From Bacteroidota bacterium (GTDB lineage: Bacteria; Bacteroidota; Ignavibacteria; UBA10030; UBA6906): a DNA stretch of 64,000 bases. Location: contig JAUQWO010000022.1 of assembly GCA_030835135.1 (NCBI GenBank), forward strand, positions 62,001 to 126,000, written 5' to 3'. Position 1 is the first letter of the stretch. Each line of letters begins with the position of its first letter. Below the pieces are notes generated by a model, which searched no databases, was not told the origin of the DNA, and worked only from the letters and a program-made list of their open reading frames with translations. Both the position numbers and the translations under genes were made by a program. Positions 1-8,370 of the stretch are shown here, piece by piece.

Positions 1-2
1 AG

Positions 3-854
3 GTCCGCGTTGTTTCCACCGATCGCCTTCCCCTTCCTGTGGATCACGTTTGGAGCGCCCCCCGGTTCTCACCTGATGGAACATCGGTCTTTGTGACCAC
101 CGCCGGTTACCGGGGTATCTGGCGGTTCACACCTGCGACCGGGTCACTCCTCCAGGTGTGCGATGATGCCGGAGCGGGATTCGGATTCACGGTCTCCCCC
201 GACGGCAACCGCATCGCCTACCGGCGCACCCTGGAAGGGGTGCCGATGAACCGTCGCGTGCAGGAGGTGGTCGAGGTGGACCTCTCCTCCGGCGAGCAGG
301 TGGTGATGGCCTCCGGCCGTGACCTGCCGGTGCCGGTCTACGCCGGCGACCGCGTCCTGTTCGATCCCTCCGGAACACAGAAGACCATGGTGCCCGCGTT
401 GGTACCGGGGAATGCCGTGCTCGGGATCGAAGAGACGAAGATCGCGGCCGTGGTGGACGGGGTGCCGGTGCACCTCGACCCGTACACGAGTGGCAGTTAC
501 ATCTGGCCCTCGCTCTCGCCCGACGGCACACGCGTGGTTGCCTATGAAATGTCGCGCGGGATGTTCGTTGCGGATCTCACCGGCCGGGTGCTGGCGGAGT
601 TCGGACGCTGTGACGCGCCGTCGTGGATGCGGAGCGGCCGATGGGTCGTGTACATGCGCGAGAAGAATGACGGACATCAGATCACCGGGGCGGACCTGTA
701 CTGTGTGCGGCCCGACGGTGGTGCACCCGTCCGTCTCACCGACACCCCGGCGATCGAACTCATGCCGGTCTGTTCGCCCGTGGATGACCGGATCCTTGTT
801 GCCACCCCTTCCGGTGAGATACTGGTACTGACGTACCGGGAGGAGGGGCGATGA
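3..854 (+). CDS. WD40-like/TolB-type beta-propeller protein, 5'-truncated by the window edge
   Basis: The reading frame is open from base 3, so the gene very probably starts left of the window; a GTG at 39 is the first possible start but falls inside the propeller sequence. About 283 residues are visible. Three copies of the PD40 signature 'SPDG' (FSPDGTSVF, VSPDGNRIA, LSPDGTRVV) mark blades of a WD40-like beta-propeller of the TolB/DPP-IV type. No catalytic motif is seen. Such proteins bind partners or act in the periplasm, but the N-terminus that would show a signal peptide is missing. The stop overlaps the next start by four bases (ATGA at 851-854), so the amidase gene is translationally coupled to it and the two probably share an envelope-related transcript. 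Confidence 0.75.
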   Translation, partial: VRVVSTDRLPLPVDHVWSAPRFSPDGTSVFVTTAGYRGIWRFTPATGSLLQVCDDAGAGFGFTVSPDGNRIAYRRTLEGVPMNRRVQEVVEVDLSSGEQVVMASGRDLPVPVYAGDRVLFDPSGTQKTMVPALVPGNAVLGIEETKIAAVVDGVPVHLDPYTSGSYIWPSLSPDGTRVVAYEMSRGMFVADLTGRVLAEFGRCDAPSWMRSGRWVVYMREKNDGHQITGADLYCVRPDGGAPVRLTDTPAIELMPVCSPVDDRILVATPSGEILVLTYREEGR

Positions 855-3496
855 GACCCAACGCAGAGGGACTTCGGAGAACGGAACGCATCGGAAGACG
901 TGACGAGCGAGACGTGAAGAGCGCAGTGAGCACTGTGGGTGGTAGCGGGGTCCGGGGCGCGCTCCTGCTGACCGTTGCGCTTTTCGCCATGGTGTTCGTG
1001 ACTGGTGGACGGGCGGCGGCGCAGACGGGCGATCTGTCGGGCCTGAAGTTCTGCATCGATCCCGGGCATGGTGGGCACAATGCGGCCAATGACCGGCACG
1101 TGATCCCGGATCCCGGAACGGACTTCTGGGAATCCGAAAGCAACTTCCAGAAGGCGAAGCGGCTGGATACGCTGCTCACGGCGCGGGGTGCGACGGTCAT
1201 CCTGACCCGCTACACCAACGATTACCCGGCGGATGATGAGCCGTCGCTGTCGGCTCGCTGGGGCCTCGCGAATGCCAATAATGTGAACTGGTTCCATTCC
1301 ATCCATAGCAACGCCACCGGTGGTACGAATTCATCGGTGAACTACACACTGATCCTCGTTAAAGAGGATATCACTACCCGCCAGGCCGTGTGGCCGCAGG
1401 CGGTGACGATGTCCAATATCATCGGACCGTCGATCCAGGCGAAGCTGCGCAACACGATGCGCTCGACGTGGACCTATCTGGATTATACCTTCTACGGAGG
1501 GGCCAATGGTGGATTCAATCTCGGCGTATTGAATGGTCTGGCGATGCCGGGCGAACTCTCGGAAGGATCGTTCCACGACTTCTATCCGGAGACGCGACGG
1601 CTGATGAACAACCTCTATCTCAAGATGGAGGCCTATGCGCTGCGGAATGCGTTCATGCAATATCACGGTGCGGCGCCCGACTCACTCGGGATCATCGCCG
1701 GTGTGCAGGGCGACGTCGCTTCGGGCAAACCGATCAATCTGAGCCGGGTACGCCTTATCCCCGGCGACCGCGTGGTGAACGGCGATGTCTATAATAATGG
1801 GTTCTACATGTTCGACAACGTACCGGAGGGCACGTATACGGTCCGGTTCGAAACGCCCGGGTACACGGTCGACTCCGCCCAGATCACCGTTGGCCGCGGT
1901 GCCACCGTCTTCCTTGACCGCAGTCTGACGTCCTTTGCCGCGCCTGCTCCGGTGACCACATCTCCGGTGAACGGCGATACGGCGTATTCCGCGGCAAACC
2001 TGGTCACCATTGGATTCTCGAAACCGATGGACACCGCGTCTGTCCGGTCGGCGTTCTCGATCACCCCGTCCATCGCCGGTACGCTGACGTGGAGCGCCAA
2101 CAACTCCGTTGTCACGTTCGACCCCAATGGCGTGTTCGGGTTCTACGTGGACTACACCGTGCGCATCGATACGAATGCACGTTCTGTTTCGGGACAGCCG
2201 ATCGATGGCAATGGTGACGGCACGGGCGGAGACCCGTTCGTGCTCTCGTTCCGCACGAAGTACGTGGATGTGTTCATTCCGGTGATCACTTCGGCCATGC
2301 CCGGATCGTCGGAGCGGCTCACGTCGCCGACCACCGTGTTGAACATCACCTACGACGAGCGGCTGAACCCGGCGTCGGTGCTTACTTCGAACTATCTCAT
2401 CCAGCAGATCCCGGGCTCCATTCAGTTTCGTGCCCTCGAATATGCCGAGGCCAATGGCCACGGGGGTGTCACGGTGTACGTCCCCAACGGGCTGATTCCC
2501 GGGAATTTCTACCGGATGCGCGTGACCAAGGTGGCGGATCTCGTCGGGAATACCATGCCGGGCACCTCCTCGTACCTCTGGGATTTCACGGTCGGGTCGG
2601 GGGCATTCACTACCAGCATGCTGGATTCGTTGAACCCCGGGACCGCCGGACTCCGGCAGCCAACCGTGCCGGCGGACATGCAGGGGGCAGACAGTATCAT
2701 TGTTGCGACCACGGCAGCGAGGGTCCTCGGGTACGTCACCCCGAACACGGGGTCCACGGGCATCCGTGTCGTGTGGGACACCACGGCCGGCTCATGGCAT
2801 GTCCGGATCCCCGCGGATACGCTTGCTCCGCTCGGGCAGACGGGATTCGTCAAGGATGGGACGCTTCTGCGGGCCCATGTGTTCGGGGATGCCAGCGGTA
2901 CCCGCATGCGCTTCGCCGTGCGCGATGCGTTGGGGGACCGTGAAGTATCGCGCTGGATCACATGCGATTGGGTCGGCTGGAGGGCGCTGACGTGGGACCT
3001 CGGACTCGATACTCTGGGGACAGGTACAGGCAATGGTATTCTGGATGGTTCGCTCCGGTTCGATGGATTCGATCTCGCCTTTGCAGCAGGGAATCCGACG
3101 ATGGTCACCGCGCTGAACGTCGACCAGATGCAGTTGATCGGCCGCACGGTTACGGGTGTCGCCGCGGAGCGGTCCGGAATTCCTGACCGGTTCGTGTTGT
3201 ACCAGAACGCGCCCAACCCCTTCAATCCGTCGACGACGGTCTCCTATGCGATGCCGGTGGAGGGCATGGTCCGTCTCACCGTTCACGATGTGCTGGGGCG
3301 TGAGGTCGCGCAGCTCGTGAACGGCCGCGAGGCCGCCGGCACGCATGTGGTCGCCTGGACGCCTGGTGCCTCCGTCGCGAGTGGTCTGTACTTCGCCCGC
3401 TTGCAGGTCCGCCCTTCGGACTCCGTCCTTGGGCGCGACTCCAGGGACGGAGCGGGAGGGTTCACGGGTGTCGTGAAGATGCTCCTGGTGAAATGA
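851..3496 (+). CDS. Secreted N-acetylmuramoyl-L-alanine amidase (Amidase_3) with type IX sorting domain
   Basis: The 881-residue protein has an unusually long basic N-region, a hydrophobic core at about 36-51 and an AAA/Q cleavage site near 57, so a signal peptide is likely, though an internal start is possible. The zinc amidase domain follows: DPGHGG (H73), the ESN motif (E96), HSIHSN (H152) and a late GELSEG glutamate, all expected for Amidase_3 enzymes that cut the MurNAc-L-Ala bond. A carboxypeptidase-regulatory-like domain comes next (about 281-350), then two Ig-like Big_5 modules, and a C-terminal Por/type IX sorting domain (YQNAPNPFNPSTT...LGREV...GLYFARL). The last domain predicts export across the outer membrane and surface attachment, so this enzyme may attack external rather than its own peptidoglycan. 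It is coupled to the upstream propeller gene by a four-base overlap. Confidence 0.88.
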   Translation: MRPNAEGLRRTERIGRRDERDVKSAVSTVGGSGVRGALLLTVALFAMVFVTGGRAAAQTGDLSGLKFCIDPGHGGHNAANDRHVIPDPGTDFWESESNFQKAKRLDTLLTARGATVILTRYTNDYPADDEPSLSARWGLANANNVNWFHSIHSNATGGTNSSVNYTLILVKEDITTRQAVWPQAVTMSNIIGPSIQAKLRNTMRSTWTYLDYTFYGGANGGFNLGVLNGLAMPGELSEGSFHDFYPETRRLMNNLYLKMEAYALRNAFMQYHGAAPDSLGIIAGVQGDVASGKPINLSRVRLIPGDRVVNGDVYNNGFYMFDNVPEGTYTVRFETPGYTVDSAQITVGRGATVFLDRSLTSFAAPAPVTTSPVNGDTAYSAANLVTIGFSKPMDTASVRSAFSITPSIAGTLTWSANNSVVTFDPNGVFGFYVDYTVRIDTNARSVSGQPIDGNGDGTGGDPFVLSFRTKYVDVFIPVITSAMPGSSERLTSPTTVLNITYDERLNPASVLTSNYLIQQIPGSIQFRALEYAEANGHGGVTVYVPNGLIPGNFYRMRVTKVADLVGNTMPGTSSYLWDFTVGSGAFTTSMLDSLNPGTAGLRQPTVPADMQGADSIIVATTAARVLGYVTPNTGSTGIRVVWDTTAGSWHVRIPADTLAPLGQTGFVKDGTLLRAHVFGDASGTRMRFAVRDALGDREVSRWITCDWVGWRALTWDLGLDTLGTGTGNGILDGSLRFDGFDLAFAAGNPTMVTALNVDQMQLIGRTVTGVAAERSGIPDRFVLYQNAPNPFNPSTTVSYAMPVEGMVRLTVHDVLGREVAQLVNGREAAGTHVVAWTPGASVASGLYFARLQVRPSDSVLGRDSRDGAGGFTGVVKMLLVK

Positions 3497-3502
3497 CGGC
3501 AC

Positions 3503-3522
3503 GGGCGGTGCATGCACCGCCC
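3503..3522. repeat. 20-bp perfect palindrome, first unit of a REP-like cluster
   Basis: GGGCGGTGCATGCACCGCCC is a perfect 20-base palindrome starting seven bases after the amidase stop. It shares the GGGCGGT/ACCGCCC arms with the two longer repeats downstream. It could act as a transcription terminator or an mRNA 3'-end stabiliser, but no T-tract follows it. Confidence 0.6.
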
Positions 3523-3539
3523 CTACAACGGATCGGGGT

Positions 3540-3584
3540 ACGGGCAGTCATCCCGCGTAGCCGGACGGGACCGCCCCTGCATGG
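3540..3584. repeat. REP-like 45-bp repeat, copy A
   Basis: This 45-base unit is nearly identical to 3593-3637, with two differences. Each unit folds into a nested hairpin: outer arms GGGCGGT/ACCGCCC (G to A in this copy weakens one pair) and inner arms TCCCG/CGGGA. It resembles repetitive extragenic palindromes that end transcripts or scatter through genomes via a RAYT transposase; no such transposase is in the window. Confidence 0.7.
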
Positions 3585-3592
3585 ATCGCGGC

Positions 3593-3637
3593 ACGGGCGG
3601 TCATCCCGCGTAGCCGGACGGGACCGCCCCTACATGG
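3593..3637. repeat. REP-like 45-bp repeat, copy B
   Basis: Second copy of the unit at 3540-3584, same orientation, 53 bases downstream start to start. Outer arms GGGCGGT/ACCGCCC are fully complementary here, with inner TCCCG/CGGGA. The cluster fills the space between the amidase stop and the acetyltransferase start and would separate their transcripts. Confidence 0.7.
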
Positions 3638-3698
3638 GTACCGCCGCCGTCGGGTTTCACCGCACAGTTCTGTGGATCAGCGTGATCGTGCCACCCCA

Positions 3699-4235
3699 AT
3701 GACGAACGATCTCAGTGTCCGCCCCTGGCGGATCGGCGACCTGGAAGACATCCGTCGCATCACCTGGGCCACCTGGCTCGCGGCGTATGCGCGGTTCATC
3801 CCTGAGACCGATCTGCGGTCGTACTTCGACACGGCGTATACCCTCGATGCGCTGGCAACGTTGCTGGCTTCGCCGGACTTTCGCGGGTTGATCGTCGAAG
3901 AGCGGGGCGCCCCGATCGCATACGCAAAGGTCAAGCATGCGCCGGACGAGCAGAAGTGCTACCTCTCGTCCCTGTATGTCCTCCCCGGGCACCAGGGGAA
4001 GGGGATCGGTTCGTTGTTGCTGGACCATGCCGAACGCCATGCGCTGGCGTTCGGCATGCAGGAGATATGGCTGGGCGTGATGGTGCAGAACGTGCGGACC
4101 CTGGAGTGGTACGAACGGATCGGGTTCGTGTTCGTGAAGGAAGAGCCATTCACCATGGGTGCAACGAGCGTCCCGCATCGTATCGGCTACCGGCCGATCG
4201 CACCCTCCACAGATGAACACAGGAAGATGCCATGA
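3699..4235 (+). CDS. GNAT family N-acetyltransferase
   Basis: The 178-residue protein is a single GNAT domain of typical length. The acetyl-CoA-binding signature is LYVLPGHQGKGIGSLLL (the Q/RxxGxG/A type), followed by the usual late helix segment NVRTLEWYERIGF. The layout recalls the RimI/PaiA subgroup, but the acyl acceptor (amino sugar, polyamine, peptide N-terminus or drug) cannot be read from sequence. An in-frame GTG at 3672 would add nine residues; the ATG at 3699 is preferred because it lies just before the first conserved strand. The stop overlaps the AmpG-like gene start by four bases (4232-4235), so the two are cotranscribed and coupled. Confidence 0.85.
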   Translation: MTNDLSVRPWRIGDLEDIRRITWATWLAAYARFIPETDLRSYFDTAYTLDALATLLASPDFRGLIVEERGAPIAYAKVKHAPDEQKCYLSSLYVLPGHQGKGIGSLLLDHAERHALAFGMQEIWLGVMVQNVRTLEWYERIGFVFVKEEPFTMGATSVPHRIGYRPIAPSTDEHRKMP

Positions 4236-5512
4236 GTGCTCCACAGGCGACACGTAATCCGTGGGTGTGGATCCCTTCGCTGTACTTTGCCCAGGGCATC
4301 CCGTATGTCGTCGTCATGACGGTGTCGGTGATCATGTACAAGCGTCTCGGGATCTCCAATACCGACATCGCGCTGTACACGAGCTGGCTGTACCTTCCCT
4401 GGGTCATCAAGCCGCTGTGGAGCCCATTGATCGAGCTGTTCCGGACGAAGCGCTTCTGGATCGTGACGATGCAGCTGATCATCGGTGCATCGCTGGCCGC
4501 GGTGGCGCTCACCATCCCCCTGCCATCGTTCTTCCAGTACACCATTGCCGTGTTCTGGCTCATGGCATTCAGCTCCTCCACGCACGACATTGCTGCCGAT
4601 GGCTTCTACATGCTCGGCCTGGCGCAGCATCAGCAGGCCGCGTTCGTCGGCGTGCGGAGCACGTTCTACCGCGTCGCGATGATCACGGGTCAGGGCATCC
4701 TGGTCGTGATCGCCGGACAGCTGGAGAGCGGCCTCGGCGGCGATCTTCATCTTGCCTGGGCGATCACCTTCGGGATCCTCGCCGGGCTCTTCCTTCTGTT
4801 CTTCATCTATCACCGGTTCATGCTTCCGTATCCGGCCACCGACGCCACGGCCGTGCTGGAGCCGGGCCGGAGTCCGCTGACGGAGTTCTTCCGGGTCTTT
4901 GCCCTCTTCTTCAGGAAAAAGGGGATCGTCCCGATCGTCGCGTTCCTGCTCTTCTACCGGTTCGCGGAAGCGCAGCTGGTCAAGATGGTGCAGCCGTTCC
5001 TCCTCGATCCGCGCTCTTCCGGTGGACTCGGCCTGACGACCAGCGAGGTGGGGATCGTGTACGGGACCGTCGGGATCATCGCCCTGACCATCGGCGGACT
5101 TCTCGGCGGGTACGCCGTGTCGCGTGGCGGATTGAAGGCCTGGCTCTGGCCCATGGTCCTGATCATCCACCTCCCGGACCTGGTCTTCGTCTATCTTTCG
5201 CAGGTGCAGCCGGAGAACTTCATCCTGATCAATGCCGCGGTAGCGGTCGAGCAGCTCGGGTATGGCTTCGGGTTCACGGCGTATATGCTCTTCATGATCC
5301 TCACGGCGGAGGGCGAACACAAGACCGCTCACTACGCGATCTGCACCGGATTCATGGCACTCGGGATGATGGTCCCGGGCATGTTCAGCGGATGGCTGCA
5401 GGAAGCGATCGGGTATCAGCATTTCTTCCTGTGGATCGTCCTCTCGACCATTCCCGGGTTCCTGGTGGCGGCGCTGGTGAAGGTGCCGGAAGGGTTCGGG
5501 AAGAAGCAATAA
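4232..5512 (+). CDS. AmpG-like MFS permease (putative muropeptide/anhydromuropeptide uptake)
   Basis: The 426-residue protein has about 11-12 hydrophobic helices, no signal peptide and the opening typical of the AmpG/PAT branch of the major facilitator superfamily (WIPSLYFAQGIPY, then SSTHDIAADGFY in the fourth to fifth helix). AmpG carries GlcNAc-anhydroMurNAc peptides across the inner membrane for wall recycling. That function is inferred from family and context: a secreted amidase lies upstream, and NamZ, NagZ-AmiE and a sugar kinase lie within 10 kb. Some PAT-family members carry other cargo, so the substrate is not certain. It is coupled to the GNAT gene by an ATGA overlap; no promoter of its own is visible. 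Confidence 0.8.
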   Translation: MSAPQATRNPWVWIPSLYFAQGIPYVVVMTVSVIMYKRLGISNTDIALYTSWLYLPWVIKPLWSPLIELFRTKRFWIVTMQLIIGASLAAVALTIPLPSFFQYTIAVFWLMAFSSSTHDIAADGFYMLGLAQHQQAAFVGVRSTFYRVAMITGQGILVVIAGQLESGLGGDLHLAWAITFGILAGLFLLFFIYHRFMLPYPATDATAVLEPGRSPLTEFFRVFALFFRKKGIVPIVAFLLFYRFAEAQLVKMVQPFLLDPRSSGGLGLTTSEVGIVYGTVGIIALTIGGLLGGYAVSRGGLKAWLWPMVLIIHLPDLVFVYLSQVQPENFILINAAVAVEQLGYGFGFTAYMLFMILTAEGEHKTAHYAICTGFMALGMMVPGMFSGWLQEAIGYQHFFLWIVLSTIPGFLVAALVKVPEGFGKKQ

Positions 5513-5641
5513 AGGGCGAAGAATGGAGAGAGAAGAGTGAGGTGGGGCGGGGGGCGCAGATGCGCGCGGGGAGTACTGGTAACGAGTGACCAGAGGGGGA
5601 GCTGAAACGAAGCAGAGAGGCATGAACAGAGACCATCAACA

Positions 5642-7279
5642 ATGCAGAGTACTGTCATGAAGCCCATCACAGCATTCATTCCGTATTCGGGCGAGGAAGG
5701 CACGAGGGGGACCGTGGAACAACTCCAGGCCTCGGGGTTCGTGGAGCGGATCGTGTTGCTGAGCACCGCCTCTGGCATCGCCCCGCTGCAAGGATGCGAG
5801 AGCATCACGATCCAGGCGTTGCAGAGCAGTGCGACCATGACCGCCATCGGCAAGGCCCTGCGTACGCCGTTCGCGCTGCTGGTGCTGCACGATACCCGCA
5901 TCGATTTCGGACAATTCGGCATCGAACGCATGGTGCGTGTCGCCGGCGAGACAGGGGCCGGTATGGTGTTTGCCGATTACTATGACGTCAGGGAAGGCAG
6001 GCGCACACCCCATCCGGTGATCGAGTATCAGTATGGCAGCCTGCGCGATGACTTCAATTTCGGCTCCGTCGTCCTGCTCGAACGTGAGGCTCTCCGTGCA
6101 GCACTCGCCGACCTGCGGGCACAGAAGCATGTGTATGCCGGATGGTACGCCCTCCGGCTCGGCATCACCCGCAAGGCACAGATCGTCCGGGTGGGCGAGT
6201 ATCTCTACAGCAAGGTCGAAGCCGATGTCCGCCGATCGGGGGAGAAGCTCTTCGACTACGTCGACCCGAAGAACCGGCAGGTGCAGATCGACATGGAAGC
6301 GGCGGCGACATGGCATCTGAAGGCGATCGGCGCGTGGCTGCCGCCGGTGTTCAAGACGCCGGCCTTCACCGCCGACACCTTTCCGGTGGAAGCGTCCGTG
6401 ATCATCCCCGTCCGGAACCGCGTGAAGACCGTCGGCGAGGCGGTCGAGTCGGTCCTGAAACAGGACACGTCGTTCAGCTTCAACGTGATCGTGGTGGACA
6501 ATCATTCCACCGACGGGACCACCGACGTGCTGCGCACCCTGGCACAGCGCGATGACCGCGTCCTGCACGTGATCCCCGGCCGGGAGGACCTCGGCATTGG
6601 CGGGTGCTGGAATGAAGCGGTGCATCATCCGCGGTGTGGACGGTTTGCGGTGCAGCTGGACAGCGACGATCTGTACAAGGATGGCAGCACCCTCCAGAAG
6701 ATCGTCGAGACCTTCCACCGCGAGCGGTGCGCGATGGTGATCGGCAGCTATCAAATGACCAACTTCCAGCTGGAGCCGATCCCGCCGGGTGTGATCGATC
6801 ACCGCGAATGGACTCCCGAGAACGGGCGGAACAACGCCCTTCGCATCAATGGTCTGGGAGCGCCGCGGGCATTCGCCACGCCCGTGGTGCGGTCGATCAA
6901 GATCCCCAATGTGAGCTACGGCGAGGATTACGCGCTGGGTCTGGCCATTGCGCGTGAGTACCAGATCGGCCGCATCTACGAGCCGGTGTATCTGTGCCGC
7001 CGGTGGGAAGGAAATTCGGACGCGGATCTGGACATCCCCAAACTCAATGCCTTCAACTTCTACAAGGACAAGATCCGGACGTTCGAGGTGCTTGCACGGA
7101 TCCGGATGCAGGAGGGGAAGGATAGCAGGGGGGGTGGACGGAAGAAGGCCACAGGTGGGAGAGTCCAACGCGCCAGGCGAGCGGGACAACTGAAGTCCCG
7201 GGGACGTACGGGTGGCGCACAGGGCTCGGGACGCAAGGCGGTGGCAAAGACCGCAGGGCGAAAAGGAAGGAAGAAGTGA
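5642..7279 (+). CDS. GT2-family glycosyltransferase with strongly basic C-terminal tail
   Basis: The 545-residue protein holds a clear GT-A glycosyltransferase domain from about 250: VIIPVRNR at 253, VDNHSTDGT, the metal-binding DSDD at 340-343, and a late GED motif in SYGEDYALG. The first 240 residues look like a second, degenerate GT-A-like half ([16 protein letters not shown]). The last 55 residues are a low-complexity tail rich in Lys, Arg and Gly, unlike the rest of the protein; it could bind nucleic acid, polyphosphate or anionic lipid. No membrane segment is seen. The donor and acceptor sugars are unknown. An alternative start is ATG 5657. The stop overlaps the DUF4922 start (TGATG), so the two are probably made together. 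Confidence 0.82.
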   Translation: MQSTVMKPITAFIPYSGEEGTRGTVEQLQASGFVERIVLLSTASGIAPLQGCESITIQALQSSATMTAIGKALRTPFALLVLHDTRIDFGQFGIERMVRVAGETGAGMVFADYYDVREGRRTPHPVIEYQYGSLRDDFNFGSVVLLEREALRAALADLRAQKHVYAGWYALRLGITRKAQIVRVGEYLYSKVEADVRRSGEKLFDYVDPKNRQVQIDMEAAATWHLKAIGAWLPPVFKTPAFTADTFPVEASVIIPVRNRVKTVGEAVESVLKQDTSFSFNVIVVDNHSTDGTTDVLRTLAQRDDRVLHVIPGREDLGIGGCWNEAVHHPRCGRFAVQLDSDDLYKDGSTLQKIVETFHRERCAMVIGSYQMTNFQLEPIPPGVIDHREWTPENGRNNALRINGLGAPRAFATPVVRSIKIPNVSYGEDYALGLAIAREYQIGRIYEPVYLCRRWEGNSDADLDIPKLNAFNFYKDKIRTFEVLARIRMQEGKDSRGGGRKKATGGRVQRARRAGQLKSRGRTGGAQGSGRKAVAKTAGRKGRKK

Positions 7280-8286
7280 TGGGCACGGGGGACGACAGGG
7301 CACGGGTGAGCATCCCGGTGGAGACGCTGGGCGTGGCGGCGGATGCGCCGCTGGCGGAGGTCGCTGCCGGGTTGCTGCGTCAGCAGCAGGCGACATGGGA
7401 ATTGCTCAGGACGAATGTCGCGGGCCTTGCCAACATACGGACACGTCAGTTCCGTTTCGGCGGCTACCATGTGCGTGTTCAGTTCAACCCGGGCCGCCTC
7501 ACCTCGTCAGCCGCGCGGGTGGATGAACGATCGGTCCGCGAGCGGAAGTGTTTCCTCTGTCTTCCCCATCTTCCGTCAGAGCAACGCGGAGTGCTGTACG
7601 CCGGACGGTTCATGCTCCTGTGTAACCCGTACCCGATCTTTCCCGAGCATTTCACGATCCCGCATGTCGAGCATGTGCCGCAACGGATCGCGGGAGAACT
7701 CGGCGCGTTCATTGCCCTGGCCCGCGATCTTGCGCCGCGATACAGCGTGTTCTACAATGGGCCGCGGTGCGGGGCGTCCGCCCCCGACCATCTGCATTTT
7801 CAGGCGGGCACGCGGCAGTTCATGCCGATCGAGGGGCAGTATGCGCGATTGCGTGCCGCGGAGGGGAAGGTGGTCCGTACGGACGGAACGGCACAGGTCA
7901 TCGCCATCGAAGGCGGGGGAAGGCGGCTCGTTGCCTTCGAAGGAACGGATGCGGGGGATGTGGAGCGTGTGGTGGCGGAGTATTGCACCGTCCTGCAGGG
8001 CATCACGGAGGATGTCGAAGAGGCGATGATGAATCTCATCGCATGGTATGAAGGCGGGTCGTGGGTTGTGCTGCTCTTCCCGCGTGCGAAGCACCGCCCG
8101 TCATTCTATTTTGCGGAAGGTGACGAACGGCTCTTGATCAGCCCTGCGGCCGTCGACCTCGGCGGCGTCTCCATCACGCCGGTTGAAGCGGATTTCCGCA
8201 AGGTCACGCACGAGCACCTTGCGACAATGTATCAGGAGGTGCAGCTGTCGAGGGCGGAGTTCCATGAAAGCATCGAGAGACGCTGA
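7279..8286 (+). CDS. DUF4922 HIT-superfamily nucleotidyl transferase/phosphorylase-like protein
   Basis: The 335-residue protein belongs to the DUF4922 type of HIT-like proteins. The diagnostic motif is HLHFQ at 171-175 (HxHxQ), the arrangement seen in galactose-1-phosphate uridylyltransferase, Ap4A phosphorylase and plant GDP-galactose phosphorylase. A preceding CFLC segment (residues about 93-96) could help bind metal, and PRAKHRPSFYF follows later. Members handle nucleoside-diphosphate sugars or dinucleotides through a histidine intermediate; the substrate here is not known. The ATG at 7279 is chosen over GTG 7276 because a purine-rich AAGGAAGGAAG precedes it. The one-base overlap with the glycosyltransferase suggests that the two act on the same nucleotide sugar. 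Confidence 0.78.
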   Translation: MGTGDDRARVSIPVETLGVAADAPLAEVAAGLLRQQQATWELLRTNVAGLANIRTRQFRFGGYHVRVQFNPGRLTSSAARVDERSVRERKCFLCLPHLPSEQRGVLYAGRFMLLCNPYPIFPEHFTIPHVEHVPQRIAGELGAFIALARDLAPRYSVFYNGPRCGASAPDHLHFQAGTRQFMPIEGQYARLRAAEGKVVRTDGTAQVIAIEGGGRRLVAFEGTDAGDVERVVAEYCTVLQGITEDVEEAMMNLIAWYEGGSWVVLLFPRAKHRPSFYFAEGDERLLISPAAVDLGGVSITPVEADFRKVTHEHLATMYQEVQLSRAEFHESIERR

Positions 8287-8296
8287 AGGGCAGAGA

Positions 8297-8316
8297 GCGC
8301 ACGGCGAAGAGTGCGC
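8297..8316. terminator. Hairpin between convergent genes
   Basis: GCGCAC (8297-8302) pairs with GTGCGC (8311-8316) across an eight-base loop in the 84-base gap between the convergent DUF4922 and NamZ genes. No T-run follows on either strand, so it is only a candidate bidirectional terminator. Confidence 0.35.
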
Positions 8317-8370
8317 CTCCGGGCCCGTGGACGGCCGACTCTCCGCTCTGCACCCTTCCGGTTCTCTTCT

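Noticed and set aside
3540-3637. Direct repeats as a possible CRISPR array
   Set aside because: Only two full copies, each self-complementary over most of its length, with no series of spacers and no cas genes.
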